Position numbers and translations under genes: made by a program. A DNA stretch of 64,000 nucleotides from Dugong dugon (taxonomy: Eukaryota; Chordata; Mammalia; Sirenia; Dugongidae), in the NCBI GenBank assembly GCA_030035585.1, contig CM057471.1, positions 69,092,319 through 69,156,318 of the forward strand. Reading direction: 5' to 3'. Below the pieces are notes generated by a model. It saw only the letters and a program-made list of their open reading frames with translations. It was not told where the DNA came from and did no database searches. Each line of letters starts with the position of its first letter. The first letter of the stretch is position 1. Positions 12,680 through 25,795 of the stretch are shown here, piece after piece.

Positions 12680-12900
12680 TCCAAGTTCCAGATACACTCC
12701 TCTTGTGCAAAAGGTTAAAGCAATCAACTACTATTTAAAAGGTTGGCAGGTTGAGGCCACCCACAGGCAACTCAGAAGAAAGGCCAGGAGATCTAATTCC
12801 AAAAAAAATCATCCATTGAAAACCCTGTGGAGCCCAGTTCTACTCTGACACACGTGGGGTCACCATGTTGGAATTGATGCAATGGCAGCTGGTTTTTTCC
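12680..12900 (+). repeat. Diverged AfroSINE
   Basis: GGTTGGCAGGTTGAGGCCA, AAAACCCTGTGGAGCCCAG and a tail near GGAATTGATGCAATGGCAGC. More diverged than other copies, inserted in the ERVL remnant. Confidence 0.75.
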
Positions 12901-14273
12901 CCTCATTATGCAGCAACTAACCTAGCTCCTCATGATAATCAGTACTGATTACCCCTGCCAGTACAACAACTCCTTTCCTTACCTTTTGGTTGTTCCTAGG
13001 CCAAAGGTGGGTGTGAATAAGCCCTCAGACAGTGGTGCTGGTAGAGGCACCGCAGGCAGGCAAGGCAAACCCATATATGGAGCTGTTATCAGTTCCAGTA
13101 AGGAAGAATCATTGCCCCCTCCAGGGTATCAGAGTCTGACGTAACCAACTTGCCACCATGTAGTTGGCTAGTTTCCTCAAACAATGATATCTTATTGAGG
13201 GCTCAGATACCGTCTCTGTTGCTGACAGAGCAGATGTTCAGCAGCAGCACTATCTAGATCAGCTTTGGTAAGAGGGTGCTCGTGCTCTTGGCCCATGCAT
13301 AGCCTCTGTCCACACACCATGGCTACTCCATTAGGGGTCCAAGTAGTGGGTGGTCAAGGACAGAGGCTGGCTCATGTCCTCTGAACAACAATCATGTTCA
13401 CATAGTTGCTCTGTGCCTCCCCTGCAGCAGATGTCCTCTGATGAGCATTAACATGAGGCATAAATATCTGCACATCTTCTGCCCATTACCATGAGTCTAT
13501 CCATGTACCCCTACTCCAGACCTCCTTGTCTCCAGTCTTCCACTCTTGCTCTTTGCCAGACTGACCAAGCAGCCAAGACGTTTGTCACTACCAAAGAATC
13601 CATATAAATCCTTACTTCAAGCTACTTCTTTCTCCAGACAAATTAGATAACTGCGTGCATTGTTCACAGCTCTAGCCACTGGGATGATTTCCTCTCACCA
13701 CTGGTCCTTCAGGCCAACACCCCCACTCAAATTGGGGCTATATTTGTTAGTAGTCCATTTTTAGATCACATCAACATATTAAACCAATTCACCTGTGAAT
13801 TAGGCCTGAGTCTCTTCTACCTCCCTCAGAGGCTCAGAGTGAATCCCTCATGTTGAGGACTTAGGTGTGAGTTGAGGGAGAGACGCCTGTGCAAAAGACA
13901 TAAGTGCCATCAGAGTCTGAACCTCACAGTCATGTAACCTCTGTCCTCTGATCTTGTTTGGGCCAAACTCCAACGTACTATTTTCATTGTATGATCGAGT
14001 GCTACTGCAACCTCCTGACCTCATGACATGGAAGATCAGAAAATACCAGCTCATAATGGGTAGCTCAAATCTCATAGTTACTTGATGTCCCGTGGTCACA
14101 CTTCAGTCTCTCCTTAGTCCAGTAGGATGCCAGGAGCTGATTTTCTAAGGGTAAGTAGTTCTCTGCTATAGAAGTCACAGACTTGCTCCTAAACCCTAGG
14201 GGTCTTGCTATGACTCTCATACCAGTCTGGAAGAAACTGCACAAATATCCTTATCTACCATGGATACTGTCTT

Positions 14274-14752
14274 AGTTATCTAGTGCTGCTACAACAGAAA
14301 TACCACAACTGGATGGTTTTAACAAAGAGAAGTTTATTTCCTCACAGTCGAAGTAGGCTAAAAGTCCAAATTCAGGGCGTCAGCTCCAGGGGAAGTCTTT
14401 CTCTCTCTGTCGGCCTTCTCATCAGTGTTCCCCCGGACTAGGAGCTTCTCGGCACAGGGACCCCTGTCCAAAGGATGCGCTCTACTCCCAGCACTGCTTT
14501 CTTGATGGTATGAGGTCCCCCTGTCTCACTGCTCACTTCTGTCTTTCATATCTCAAGAGATTGCCTCAGGACACAATCCAGTCTTGTAGATCAGGTCCTG
14601 CCTTACTAACACAACTGCCACCCATCCTCCCTCAGTAACATCATAGAGGCAGGTTTACAACATACAGGAAAATCACACAATACCAGGAATCATGGCCCAG
14701 CCAAATTGATACACACATTTTCTGGGGGACATAATTCAAACCATGACAGATA
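14274..14752 (-). repeat. MaLR-like LTR, antisense
   Basis: Begins TGTCTTAGTTATCTAGTGC and ends near TTCAAACCATGACA, the mirror of the LTR family at 6,994. The middle is diverged. Confidence 0.65.
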
Positions 14753-14879
14753 CCTACATGGTAGCCAGGTCCTGCAATTCTGTTAGTAAGTAAACTATTT
14801 CCTTCTGGAGTGTATCTCCTCACTCAGACTATGCTAAAATTTGTTCTTAGTAATAGTCAGGAGCCAATAAAGGAAAGTG

Positions 14880-15305
14880 TGGTAGGCTGAATAATAGCCC
14901 CCAAAGACATCCAGGTCCTAATCTCTGGAACCTATGGATGTTACCTTATATGACAAAAGGAACTTTACAGCTGTGATGAAGTTAAGGATTTTAAAATGGA
15001 GAGATTATCCTGGATTACCCAGGTGGACCCTAAATGTAATCACAATTGTCCTTATAAGAGGGAGGCGGGGGGAGATTTGGCTACAGAAGAGGAGAAGGCA
15101 ACGTGATGACAGAAGTGGCTTTGAAGACGGAGGAAGGGGACACAGCCAAGGAAGCTGAAAAAGGCAAGGAAACAGATCCTCACCTCAGAGCCTCTAGAAG
15201 GCCGACACTTTAACCCAGGGAAATTGACTTTGGACTTCTGACTTCCAGAACTGGAAGAGAATACATGTGTGCTGTTTTAAGCCACTGAGCTCCTGCTAAT
15301 TTGGA
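14880..15305 (+). repeat. MLT1-type LTR
   Basis: GGCTGAATAATAGCCCCC, TATGACAAAAGGAACTTTAC, GGAGATTATCCTGGATTACC and TTTAAGCCACTGAGCTCC in MLT1 order. Chance open frames here are LTR. Confidence 0.8.
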
Positions 15306-15404
15306 TTTTGAGGAGGACAATGTTTTGCAAGGCATCTGCCTCAGGTAAGGTCTTTGCAAGGTCTTCAAGCAAGAAAAGGCTGCGCTACTTAGCAAGAGGG
15401 AAAG

Positions 15405-15610
15405 GGCTAATTTTTTAATTTTTAATTTATTTTTTTATTCTGCTTTAAGTGAAAGTTTACAGTTCAAGCCAGTTTCTCGTACAAAAATTTAGACACACAT
15501 TGCTATGTGACCCTAGCTGCTCCCCCTATAATGTGACAGCACACTCCTCCTTTCCACCCCAGATTTCCAGCATCCATTCAACCAGCTCCTGTCCCTTTTT
15601 GCCTCCTCAT
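15405..15610 (-). repeat. Antisense RTE-type LINE 3' end
   Basis: A T-rich start, then GTGAAAGTTTACAGTTCAAG and TATAATGTGACAGCACACTC, as in afrotherian RTE elements read backwards. Confidence 0.65.
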
Positions 15611-16094
15611 CTTGCCTCCTGACAGAAGCTGCAGAGAGGGCTATTTTGCTGGCCCAGAAGATTCAGGCGAAACTGGGGGTTAAGGTTTTCAGGAGCATTC
15701 ACCCAAATGTCAGCATGCCAGGTCTCAAGGTCCCACTCCTGCCCTATCAGGATCTTAATTTAGAATAGGAGACCTGTTGAGGCTGCCCATTCAACCTCCT
15801 TTAAGCTGTGCCGTGCTTATAATCCAACCCTGGGCCTGATTTTCATACTGTTAAGAAATCAGGTTTCCTTTAAACACCACTATGGTGGCTTTCTGATTTT
15901 CACAGAATGCCCCGAGTTGTCAGACCTGAGGCAGTCATTCTCTTTCTCTAAGGTTTTCAAGACAAAAAAAGCCAGCCAATTCTTATAATTGACAATGTCC
16001 CCGTATTGTGCAAGTGCTAGAGCCACTGCATAACCCCTTCCACCTACACGTCATCCCAATTCATCACAGCTGAGCATCTAAGTAATTGTGATGC

Positions 16095-16308
16095 CACCAA
16101 ACCAAAACCAAACTCATTGCCATAGAGATGATTCCAACTCATGGCGACTCTATGTTATAGGGTAGAACTGAGCTCAAAGGATTTTCTTGGCTGTAATCTT
16201 TACAGACGCAGATCGACAGGCCTTTCCTCTGTGGTGCCTCTGGGTGGGTTCAAACCGCCAACCTTTCAGTTAGTAGCTGAAAGCTAACCATTTGTGCCAT
16301 CCAAGGAT
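16095..16308 (-). repeat. AfroSINE, antisense
   Basis: ACTCATTGCCATAGAGATG, TCATGGCGACTCTATG and AACCTTTCAGTTAGTAGC mark a near full-length antisense copy. Confidence 0.85.
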
Positions 16309-16829
16309 ATGTGATGCTACAGCATTGCCAGTTCTGCCTCAAATTATTACTACCCCTATTATCTCTAGCAATAGGCTTTTGTTGCCGTCTGATTGGTGAG
16401 TGATCCAATTTCAGAATCTCATTCTTGGGGTCTGTTTTATAGTGGGCCACTTCCTGTACCAACTGTCTTATTTCTTTGTAGAAAAATTATCCACAAAAGA
16501 ATAAAATAGTTAAAATCAAGGGAAAGGAACTAAGAATGTCTGTAAGAGAATAATTATTATAATGAATTGAATTCTTGACACATATTTCTAATTGCTAGAA
16601 TAATAAAACAAGGCTGATTTGGTATATGAGAAATCGCTGAAATGATCTAAAATAATAAAGGTTTAGCAAAAAAGAAAATGATGGAACAAACTGAAAAAAT
16701 ACATATAAATGGAAAAACTCCCATACAAAATGCTGAATGAAATGTTGGTTATTACAGTTGTTATTAGTCTGTTCACTAAATAGTTCTACATCTGCCTTCC
16801 AAGCACATAATCGGATTAAACTTCCTGGA

Positions 16830-17150
16830 TTCCTTGTGGCTGGGTGGGGCCAAAGAATTGCAAGCAGAAGCAATGTGTAGTACTTCAGGGCTGGAGCATT
16901 TGAATGCTGGTGTGAGTCCTTCCAGAGCTCTTTTTTACCCCAGCCACAGTGACTCCCAACATTTAGGTTCATGCCTGCTCTATCAGCCTGAGTTCCACAG
17001 TAAGGACACTTATGACACAAGAACAGAACCCCTATTCGACTCATGATGGGCATGTTGCATGACCAAAAAAAGTCTATTATTTTAAGTCACTAAGATTTTG
17101 AGGTTGTTTGTTATTGCAGCACAACCTAGAATATCCTGACTGATACAAGG
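16830..17150 (+). repeat. MLT1/MER-like LTR fragment
   Basis: It ends TTTTAAGTCACTAAGATTTTG...GTTATTGCAGCACAACCTAG, a MaLR-type LTR 3' end. A second, similar end occurs at about 17,700-17,880. Confidence 0.5.
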
Positions 17151-17879
17151 AAATTTATGAAGATTTATGAGAAAATATACTTTCTGAATATAAAGTATTT
17201 TATAAGAAGACTAAATCATCTTACCTTATAACAAATTGAATATTCCTTAAAATGCTGCTATGGTATGGAGACAAAATCAAAACCAGTCAACTTAAATTTT
17301 GCAGAAACCTTCAACAGCCATCCTATCCAATACACGTTGCTGTAATTGTCATTAATAGCTAAAAGAAGTAACATCTGTTTAATAAACATTCTCTTTCACT
17401 GCATATAGATATGCCAGGAATTGCAGACTGTGGCAGAGGCAGAGCCTGGTTTTATTTGGGGCAGCAAACTGCCCAGATGATAAATGACATTTCTGAAACT
17501 CCCTGGCAACCAGTGATACGAAAATAGTATTCTACAGCAGTTCTGGGAAGGTTGCCTAAAGGGAGCTGACTTAGCTGGGAGGAACCCTCTTTTGCCCTTC
17601 CCCCTTTTCTCCTTCCTGTTGCCTAAAATGTGGGTGTAATGGCTGGGGCTCTGGCAGCCATTTTGGTGAGGATGCATAAGGAGAAGATCGATGCCCACAC
17701 TGAAGGATGATGAAATAGAAAGAAAGAAGGAATCTAAGTCCATAATGATTTTGTAAACCCAGCATACGAGACCTGGACTAGCCACCACCAGACTTCTTTT
17801 ACATATGAAACGATAAATCCTTACATATTTAAGCCACTGTTATTTGGAACTTTTTGTTATGTGCAACCAAACTTAACAC

Positions 17880-18845
17880 GTGGCCACAAGAAAAATACTA
17901 AATAGACAATAGATAATTGGTAACTTTGGTGAAGGGTAAGATGGTACACAATACTGGGGAAGCCAGCACAACTTGTTCAGGGTAAGGTCATGGAAGCTCC
18001 ATGGGCAAATTCAAACTCCCTAAGGGACTGAATTACTGGGCTGAGGGCTGTGGGGACCATGGTCTCAGGGAACACCTAGCTCAATTGGCATAACATAGTT
18101 TATAAAGAAAGTGTTCTACATTCTACTTTGGTGAGTAGCGTCTGGGATCTTAAAAGCCTATGAGCAACCATCTAAGATACTCCACTGGTCTCACCCTTTC
18201 AGGAGCTAGGGAAAATGAAGAAAACTAAAGACACAGGGAAAGATTAGTCCAAAGGACTGATAGACCACAACTACCACCGCTTCCACCAGACTGAGTCCAG
18301 TACAACTAGATGGTGCCTAGCTACCACCACTGACTGCTCTGACAGGGATCACAATATAGGGTCCTGAACAGAGCTAGAGAAAAATGTAGAACAAAATTCT
18401 AACTCAAAGAAAGGCCAGACTCATCAGCCTGACAGACTGGAGAAACCCCAAGCGTATGGCCCCCAGACACCCTTTTAGCTCAGTAATGAAGTCACTCCTG
18501 AGGTTCCCTTTTAGCCAAAGATTAGATGGGCCCATAGGACAAAACGAGACTAAAGGGGCACACCAGCCCAGGTGCAAGGATTAGAAGTCAGGAGGGGACA
18601 GGAAAGCTGGAAATAGGGAAATCAAGGTCAAGAAGGGAGATTATTGGCATGTCATGGGGTTGTTAACCAATGTCATAAAACAATATGTGTACTAACTGTT
18701 TAAAAAAGAGAGAATGTTGACATATTGTGAAAAACGTAACGTCGCTGAACAATTTGTGTAGAAATTGTCAAATGGAAACCTAATTTGCTGCCTAAACTTT
18801 CACCAAAAACACAATAAAATATTATTCAGAAAAAATAAAAAATAA
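17880..18845 (+). repeat. RTE/BovB-type LINE 3' portion
   Basis: Almost 1 kb ending in CTGAACAATTTGTGTAGAAA, CTAAACTTTCACCAAAAACA and ACACAATAAAATATTATTC. The longest RTE copy in the window. Frames are broken. Confidence 0.75.
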
Positions 18846-19589
18846 ACATGTGGCCACAAGCATTTCCACCTTCACATCTTTCCGACTCAGAAACCCCAGA
18901 GTCAAGACCCTAGTCTTCTCACTCCACAACAAGGCATCCAGGGCAGCGCTCTGAACGGCACAGCTGGGGCCACATGCACATGGTCAGAGGAATGGCCCAA
19001 CAGTGACCCAGGTATATTTTGGGTAACTTGTTTATTTACTTTTGAGAGAAGCAGCCTGAGTGGAATCAAGGGATTGGTGGGGGGAGGAGAATTCCCTAAA
19101 AGAAGGAGGTGGAGCTGGACACAAGGGAAGTCACCTGTGACCACCACAGCTAGTTGTGGTGAGCCTCAGTTTGCCAGACTTGCAGGCTCTCTCCACCCTA
19201 CTGTGTAGTATTTCATTTTAGCAGAAGGGGCTTCCCTCTTTAACCTCTCAGATGCAAGGACCATGAAGGAACCAACTGGGATCTGTTTGATCCTTTGCAA
19301 AGAGGTCTGTCTGGAGGCCATAGTGTGTGGGGCTGAGAGGATAAAGGCATAAAGGGCTCCAAGGTTGACCCCAGGAAGCACATCTCTAGCCAGCACCGCC
19401 AGTCACTCATGGGAGATGAGTTATGGAGTCAGATAGACCTGGGGCAAAACCAGCCTCAGCCACTCTAGCTGTGTGGCCTTGGGCAAGTTTATTTACCCCT
19501 GTGATCTGCCACATCAATTTCCTCAATTCTGCCTCAAGGCCTGTACTCCCTCTCCACCACTGTCCCCCACCCCCCCACCCCCCACACCA

Positions 19590-19742
19590 CACCCGTTGCC
19601 TTCGAGTTGATTCTGATTCATAGCAACCCTATAGGACAGAGTAGAACTGCCCCATAGGGTTTCCAAGGAGCACCTGGTAGACTTGAACAGCCAACCTTTT
19701 GGTTAGCAGCTGAACTCTTAACCACTACGCCCCAGGGTTTCC
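19590..19742 (-). repeat. AfroSINE, antisense
   Basis: CGTTGCCTTCGAGTTGATTC, ATAGCAACCCTATAGGACAG and CCTTTTGGTTAGCAGCTG. Confidence 0.88.
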
Positions 19743-19974
19743 ACCACCCCACACACAACTAGAATTCTGTTTTCTTTCTCTTATCCCATCTACCTATCCT
19801 CCAAAAGGCCCACCTCAACAGCTCTATCTCATCCTGGCCAGGAACTTAGCCTATTGACACATTGACCCCAGGGATGTGGTGACACACTTGCCTGGATGCC
19901 AGGACATTCCGATGTGCCCTAAGAAACAAACTATTAAACTTTCAGATTTTCAAAATGACCTAAAATGCAAAATA

Positions 19975-20372
19975 ACCACCATCCTATATTATCTAGCCAT
20001 AAAAAGGAATGAAATTCTAATACATGCTACAACATGGATGAAGCTTGAAAACATTATGCTGAGTGAAATGAGCCAGAACAAAGGATAAATATTGTATGAT
20101 TCCACTTATATGAAACAGGCAAATGCACAGAAGCAGAAAGCAAGTTAGAAGTTACCAGGGGCTGGGGAAAGGAGAATAGGGAGTTAGTGCTTAATTCATA
20201 CAGAGTTTCTATTTGGGGTGATGAAGAAACTTGGAAACAGCAATAATGGTTGTATAACATTGTGAATATAGTTAGTTCCATTGAACTATACAGTTAAGAA
20301 TAGTTAAAATGGCAAATTTCATGTTGTATATAATTTGCCACAATAAAATTAAACAAAAAATTTTTAAAGAAA
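19975..20372 (+). repeat. L1 3' end
   Basis: CATAAAAAGGAATGAAATTC, GAAAACATTATGCTGAGTG and GGCAAATTTCATGTTGTATA with an A-rich tail at about 20,365. Confidence 0.82.
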
Positions 20373-20503
20373 AAAAAAAACCTCTAACTAGTCCTAGGTG
20401 TGCCCTCCCCCACCCCACACCCCACTGTTGACCCCACCCCAGGGAGGTAGGGCTGGAGGTCAGAGGCCTGGGCTCGATAAATAACTACTCCTGCTCCTGC
20501 CCC

Positions 20504-20692
20504 CAAGGAGCACTGGTGATGCAAAAGTTAAGCACTTTGCTGCTAACTGAAAGATTGGTGGTTTGAAACCACCCAGCAGCTCCATGGGAGAAAGATGTAG
20601 AAGCCTAGGAAACCCTATGGGGGCAGTTCTACTATGACACAGGGGATCACCATGAGTCAAAAATTGACATACAGCACTTAACAACAAGAACG
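20504..20692 (+). repeat. AfroSINE
   Basis: AAGGAGCACTGGTGATGC at the left, AACCACCCAGCAGCTCC inside, and a right end CAGCACTTAACAACAAG. Diverged subtype. Confidence 0.8.
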
Positions 20693-21371
20693 TCCTGCCT
20701 TCTCCCTTACAAAAGAAGCACAGCAGGGTCTATCTGATCCCTCACAAGGAGGTCTGTCTGGAGGCCATAGCAAGTAGGGCTGAGAGGGCAAAGGTATGGA
20801 CTGACCTCGTCCTCCCTTTGTCCCCCTTCCAGGCTGCCCAGGACACTGATGGCTCTCTCCTAACAGTACCAATACCCTCTTCAGGCTAAGCCAGTTCTAA
20901 CAGACAACAAAAATAACTTTCTTCACTTGGTCTTTTAGATGCAGCTGTTTCTGGGCAGCTCTGTTCTCATTGCCCCCATAGCCTTGCAATTGTCTGTTCT
21001 CAAACTGACACTGTCTACACAGGACAGGTCGAATGCACATGTGTCCCAAGCACCCAGCACTGGGCCTGGTGGAGAGCAGGCGTTTAGTGTTGTTTGTTGG
21101 AAACAAGGGAAGGAGGGAAGGGGTCTCCCACTTCCTCATGAAAACAGAGGGATATGCAATATCCTGCAGAAAACCAGAGGGACCATCACACTCTGCCTGG
21201 AGCAGCGGGGAAGCAGTCAGTGAGCTTGAGAGCTGAGCCTGAGGCATGATGGACCTCCCTAGAATTTCTAGATATCCACCAGGCAGAGAAAAAGAGGAAA
21301 GGCAGTTCAGGCAGAAGGCATGGGATATGCAAAGGCATGAAGACGTGAAAGCATAATGGGCATGCTGACCC

Positions 21372-21533
21372 ATTAATCCATTGCCGTTGAGTTGATTCTG
21401 ACTCATAGCGACCCTATAGGACAGAGTAGAACTGCCCTGTAGGGTTTTCAAGGAGTGGCTCATGGATTCGAACTGCACTGCCACCTTTTGGTTAGCAGCT
21501 GAGCTCTTAACCACTGCGCTACCAGGGCTCCTT
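21372..21533 (-). repeat. AfroSINE, antisense
   Basis: CCATTGCCGTTGAGTTGATT, ATAGCGACCCTATAGGACAG and TAACCACTGCGCTACCAGGG. A chance 238-codon frame on the - strand runs across it. Confidence 0.9.
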
Positions 21534-23934
21534 GGCCTCCATGAAAAGCCTGGGATAATCCAAGAAGAGGGTGTCTGGAGAAGAACGGGGACAGGAAAAG
21601 GGGTTGAGGACACTGGAAAGGACTTTGTGAGCCGGGCTTAGGAGTTTGGACTTGATCCCATGGATTTCAGGGAACACCAAGTAGGTGCTTACTAAGCTCT
21701 AGCTGAATTAATGACTTGGTCAATTGTTGAACCAGAATAGGAGGAGGGGACCCCAACTCCATCCACTGGAGGGACCAGAAGCTCCAGGACCCCTTCCTCT
21801 GCCTGGGCCCCCAAGCAGCTGCTCCTCCCCCTCCCACTTATTCCAGCCTGGATGTTTTTCTCTGTACTTGATGAAGTTAAAATAAGCCCTCTCTGGGGTG
21901 AATTGCAGGCATTCAAATTGGATTGGCACACGGACGTCTAGCAGTTGGTGGCAGGAGCCAGGGGACCCAGAGAGCAGGTTTTCGCTGGAGGGGACGTGAG
22001 CTTTATTTCCCTCTTGGTTGCTGACAAGGAAGCAGCTGTCCTTCTCTGATTATTTTTACCTCGAGTCACAGCCGCTGCTGCTGAGCCTCCCAAGCGCCCT
22101 CGTGCCTGCCAGGGCCAGGTGAAGGGCCCACCGCCCTGGCCCAGCTCTGCCATGAGCCGCGAGCTCCACCTACTGCCGCCTCCACACAGGACCGGGAAAC
22201 AGTCCCAGCTTCGGGCCCAGACATTTCCACCCCAGGGTGGGCTACTGTCTGGAAAAGAGGAAGCCAGAACAGCCCTGGAGAAATTTGAAACAAAAAAGAG
22301 GGGGAAAAATTTCCTGACCAATTCCCCTCCTCTATACAACAGCTAATTTCTTCTTTTTGTTTCAGTTCAGATTTTTAATTTGATGAAACTAAACCTGAAT
22401 ACTACTTCACTGTTACCAAATCATTTCCAGGTCTGTCACATTGTTCTATCCTTGAAAAACCCGAGGTGAGTGTCATTAACTCCATTTTATAGCTGAGGCT
22501 CACAGAGGGGAAGTGGCTTGCCTGAAATCACACAATAACAAAGTGGGAGAAATGGGATTTGAACCTCAGGTTGTCTGACTCCAAATCCTGTGCACTATCT
22601 ATGGTATTTTCTTGTCTTTGTCCATGTAATAACAGTTAGGAATGTTCTCGGCTGCAAGTGACAACAACGCCTTAAATAAATTGGGGCTTATTTTTCTCAC
22701 ATACCAAGACCGGTGGCAGGTAGTCTCCAGGTTAGGGGAGAGGTTAATGATGTCATGAACCTAGGATCTTTCGATTTTGCTGCTCCACCATCCATTACAG
22801 ATTGCCTTTTGACATGCTTGCTGCCTGATGATCACAAGGAGGCTGCTGCAGCTCCAGGTATCTCACCTGCATTCAAGGCAGAAAGGAGATACAGGAAAGA
22901 GGTGTGCAAGCTATGACAATCTCTTTTATCAAGAAAATAAAAAGATTTTTCTGAATTTGCCACAGAAGACCGTTTACATCTCAGTGGCCGGAACTGTGTA
23001 ACATGCCCACCCACAGCTGCAAGAGAGACTGGGAAAGTGAGCATTTAGTGGACAAAGGAGAAGGCTGGTAGGTACAAATGCTGTCAGTCACAGCAGTATC
23101 TGCCACAGTCCAGAGAGTTGCACTAAGTTGCAATAATACCACAGGTAATTTTTGTTTCCTACTTTTTTCTCTTATTATTATGTCATTTGCAGTTTCCTTA
23201 ACATTCTGTTGTCTTTGACTCCTCATTTTTAGCAGTCTAATAGTATTACTTCAAGTGGATAAATCACAATGTACTTGTTGGACATGTAAGTAGCTTCCGA
23301 TTTTTTCCAATATTATATATACTATTACAATTAACATCTTAATACACAAAGAATTTTCATTTAGTTGGGTGTCTCCCAAGCATAGATTTCATAGAGTAGA
23401 ATTACTTGGGTCAAAGATTTTAACATATTTTGTGCTCTTAGTATATTACCCTATTGATTTCTGGGAGGGTTGTGCCATTTTTACACTATGTAACAGTGAG
23501 TAAGTATATTGATTTCACCACAACTGTGCCAGCACAGAATTTTACCATTTTAAAAAGGTTTTTGCCAAATCAGTATCATAAAATGGTGACTTGAAGATGC
23601 TGCTGTTTTTATTTCTTTTATTAAAACCAAGGAGGAACATCTTCCCCCACATATTTTTCACTTTATATTTCCTATTTGGTGAAGTATTTGCTCATTTCCT
23701 TATCCAATCCTTTTCCAGAGTAGGAGACCATTTTTATAGAAATGGTCGTACTGATACTGGTATCAACTCTGGGCAAATTGCAATTCAACTTTCTCATTTG
23801 ATCCTCCCAAGTTCCTGGGAGGAAGGCTGGGCGGGAAATAGGGCCCTGATTTTCACAGATGAGGGGGCTAGGGCTCAAGAAGTTCATATAGCTACAAAGA
23901 GGCAGGTCCTTTGACTCCAAGTCCAGTAGTTGTT
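21534..23934. other. Mixed intergenic stretch, no gene seen
   Basis: 21,930-22,330 is unique and moderately GC-rich. A MIR sense copy lies at about 22,475-22,615 (AGAGGGGAAGTGGCTTGCC, GATTTGAACCTCAGG). 22,625-22,900 looks like an old unassigned repeat. 23,200-23,720 is AT-rich and resembles diverged antisense L1. Confidence 0.45.
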
Positions 23935-24145
23935 CTTGATTTTTTTTTTTTTAATAAATTGTATTGTAATTTTAATTGTATTGAGATACAATTCACATAG
24001 CATACAATTTACCCATTTAAAGTGTGCAACTCAGTGGCTTTTAGTGTACTCACAGAGTTGTATAACCATCGCTACAATCAATTTTAGAACTTTTTCACCA
24101 CCCCAAAAAGAGACCCAGTGCCCATTAGCAGTCACTCTACACGAG
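23935..24145 (-). repeat. Antisense L1 3' end
   Basis: T12 run, then AGCATACAATTTACCCATTT and TTTTTCACCACCCCAAAAAG, the complement of an L1 3' end. Confidence 0.75.
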
Positions 24146-25177
24146 GTAAAGATCAAAATATGTTTAAGCTTGGACAAAAGAGATGGCTGGGGTGGGCTGT
24201 GTGATGAAAGCTGAGAAGGCTTGTGCTGTGCCATGGACTTGCTATGTGACCACAGGCCACAATTCCCCTCTCTGTTTCTTGGTTTCCTCCTAATACAAAT
24301 AAGTATTCAGTGCCTGCTGTGTGTCAGGCTTCAGGTGGGGCATGTCACAGATATTCATGACCTTCTTTCAACAGGGGTGAGGAGTCCCACTTTATAGAAG
24401 AGGAAACTGAGGCCAAGAACAGAGACACGACTCATTCAGTTCCCTACGCTGGTTGGTGGCAGAGAAGGTCCTGGAATTGGGGCTGCGGGTTCTGACTCCT
24501 AGTTCAAGGCCACTACATCAACTGTCTCTGGCTCCAGGGGCTCCCCCAGTGACAGGTGAAGACAGGTGGGAAGCAGAAGAGGCTGCTTTTTCTCACTGGT
24601 TCAGGGAGGGGAGGGCTGCAGGTTGGCGCTAAATAGTTGTTTCGCCCTCCAGTGGCCACAATCAGAGGTGCAAGTGTCAGGCTTTGGGGGCCACCTAAGA
24701 GGAGTCCCTTTCCCATTACCCCACACAAACTCCCCAAACACACACTCACACACAAACATTAGAGTCACAAGGTGTCTGTCTGGGTGTGTCTAGGTCTGTT
24801 GAATCCTTCCTTCCTTTAGTCACTCAAAACTTACCAAGTGCTCACTTTGGCAAGACCTGATCTGGATGTTGGGGACACAGGGCTCCCAGGCTGGAGGGGC
24901 AGGTAGAAAATTTCCTTAAATTTATAGAGATCAGGGAGTCTTGACTAGTCTAAGAGGGATGGGCAGAGAAGGCATCCTGGAAGGTCTAAGCTGAGACCTG
25001 AAAGATAAGTAGAAATGAACCAGAAAAGAGTAGGGATATTCCACATGGAGGGAACAGGATATGCAAAGGCCCAGAGGTGAAAACAGAAAGATGTTCACTC
25101 TGGCTAGGGAATGGGGTGTGAGAGAGAAGAGGTTCAGTGAGGGAGGAAAGAGGGCAGGAATGGATCATTTAGCCTCG

Positions 25178-25584
25178 TGTCTTAGTTATCTAATGCTGCT
25201 ATAGCAGAAATACCATAAGTGGGTGGTTTTAACAAACAGAAATGTATTTTCTGTTTAGGAGGCTAGAAGTCTGAATTCAGAGTGTCGGCTCTAGGGGAAG
25301 GCTTTCTCTCTCTGCCAGCTCTGGAGGAAGGTCCTCGGTTCTGAGCTTCTGCTCCTGGGCGATCTTCATGTGGTTTGGCATTTCTTTTCCCCGTCTCTGC
25401 TTCTTTCCCTTGCTTGTTTAATCTCTTTTATGTCTCAAAAGAGATTGACTTAAGGCACACCCTCTACTAATCCTGTTTCATTAACATAACAAAGACAACA
25501 CATTCCCAAATGCAATTATAACCACAGACATGAGGTTAAGATTTACAATACATATTTTTGGGGGACACAATTCAATCCATAACA
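25178..25584 (-). repeat. MaLR-like LTR, antisense
   Basis: TGTCTTAGTTATCTAATGCTG to CAATTCAATCCATAACA. Same family as 6,994-7,506 and 14,274-14,752, and the best preserved copy. Confidence 0.75.
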
Positions 25585-25599
25585 CCCACCCCCCCCAAA

Positions 25600-25795
25600 A
25601 AAAAAAAACATTGCCATTGAATCATAGTGACCCTACAGGGCAGGGTAGAACTGGCCCATAGGGTTTCCAAGGCTGTAAATCTTTATGGAAGCAGACTGCC
25701 ACATCTTTCTCCCATGGAGTGGCTGGTGGGTTTGAACCACTGACCTTTAGGTTAGCAGCCAAGTGCTTAACAACTGCGCCAACAGGGCTCCTCTA
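25600..25795 (-). repeat. AfroSINE, antisense
   Basis: CATTGCCATTGAATCATAG, AGCAGACTGCCACATCTTTC and GTTAGCAGCCAAGTGCTTAA. Directly follows the LTR. Confidence 0.88.

Larger units (their letters stand above)
12260..14272 (-). pseudogene. Degenerate ERVL-type endogenous retrovirus pol remnant
   Basis: Read on the - strand, this stretch resembles the RNase H-integrase part of ERVL pol, including the region around the integrase zinc-binding segment. All frames are broken by stops and indels, and an AfroSINE interrupts it. It is an old, inactive fossil; no intact viral gene is present. Confidence 0.55.

Noticed and set aside
20897-21613. A 238-codon open frame on the - strand, the longest outside the ADGRD2 exons
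   Set aside because: It runs through an AfroSINE and unrelated unique sequence, matches no family and has no splice or promoter context.
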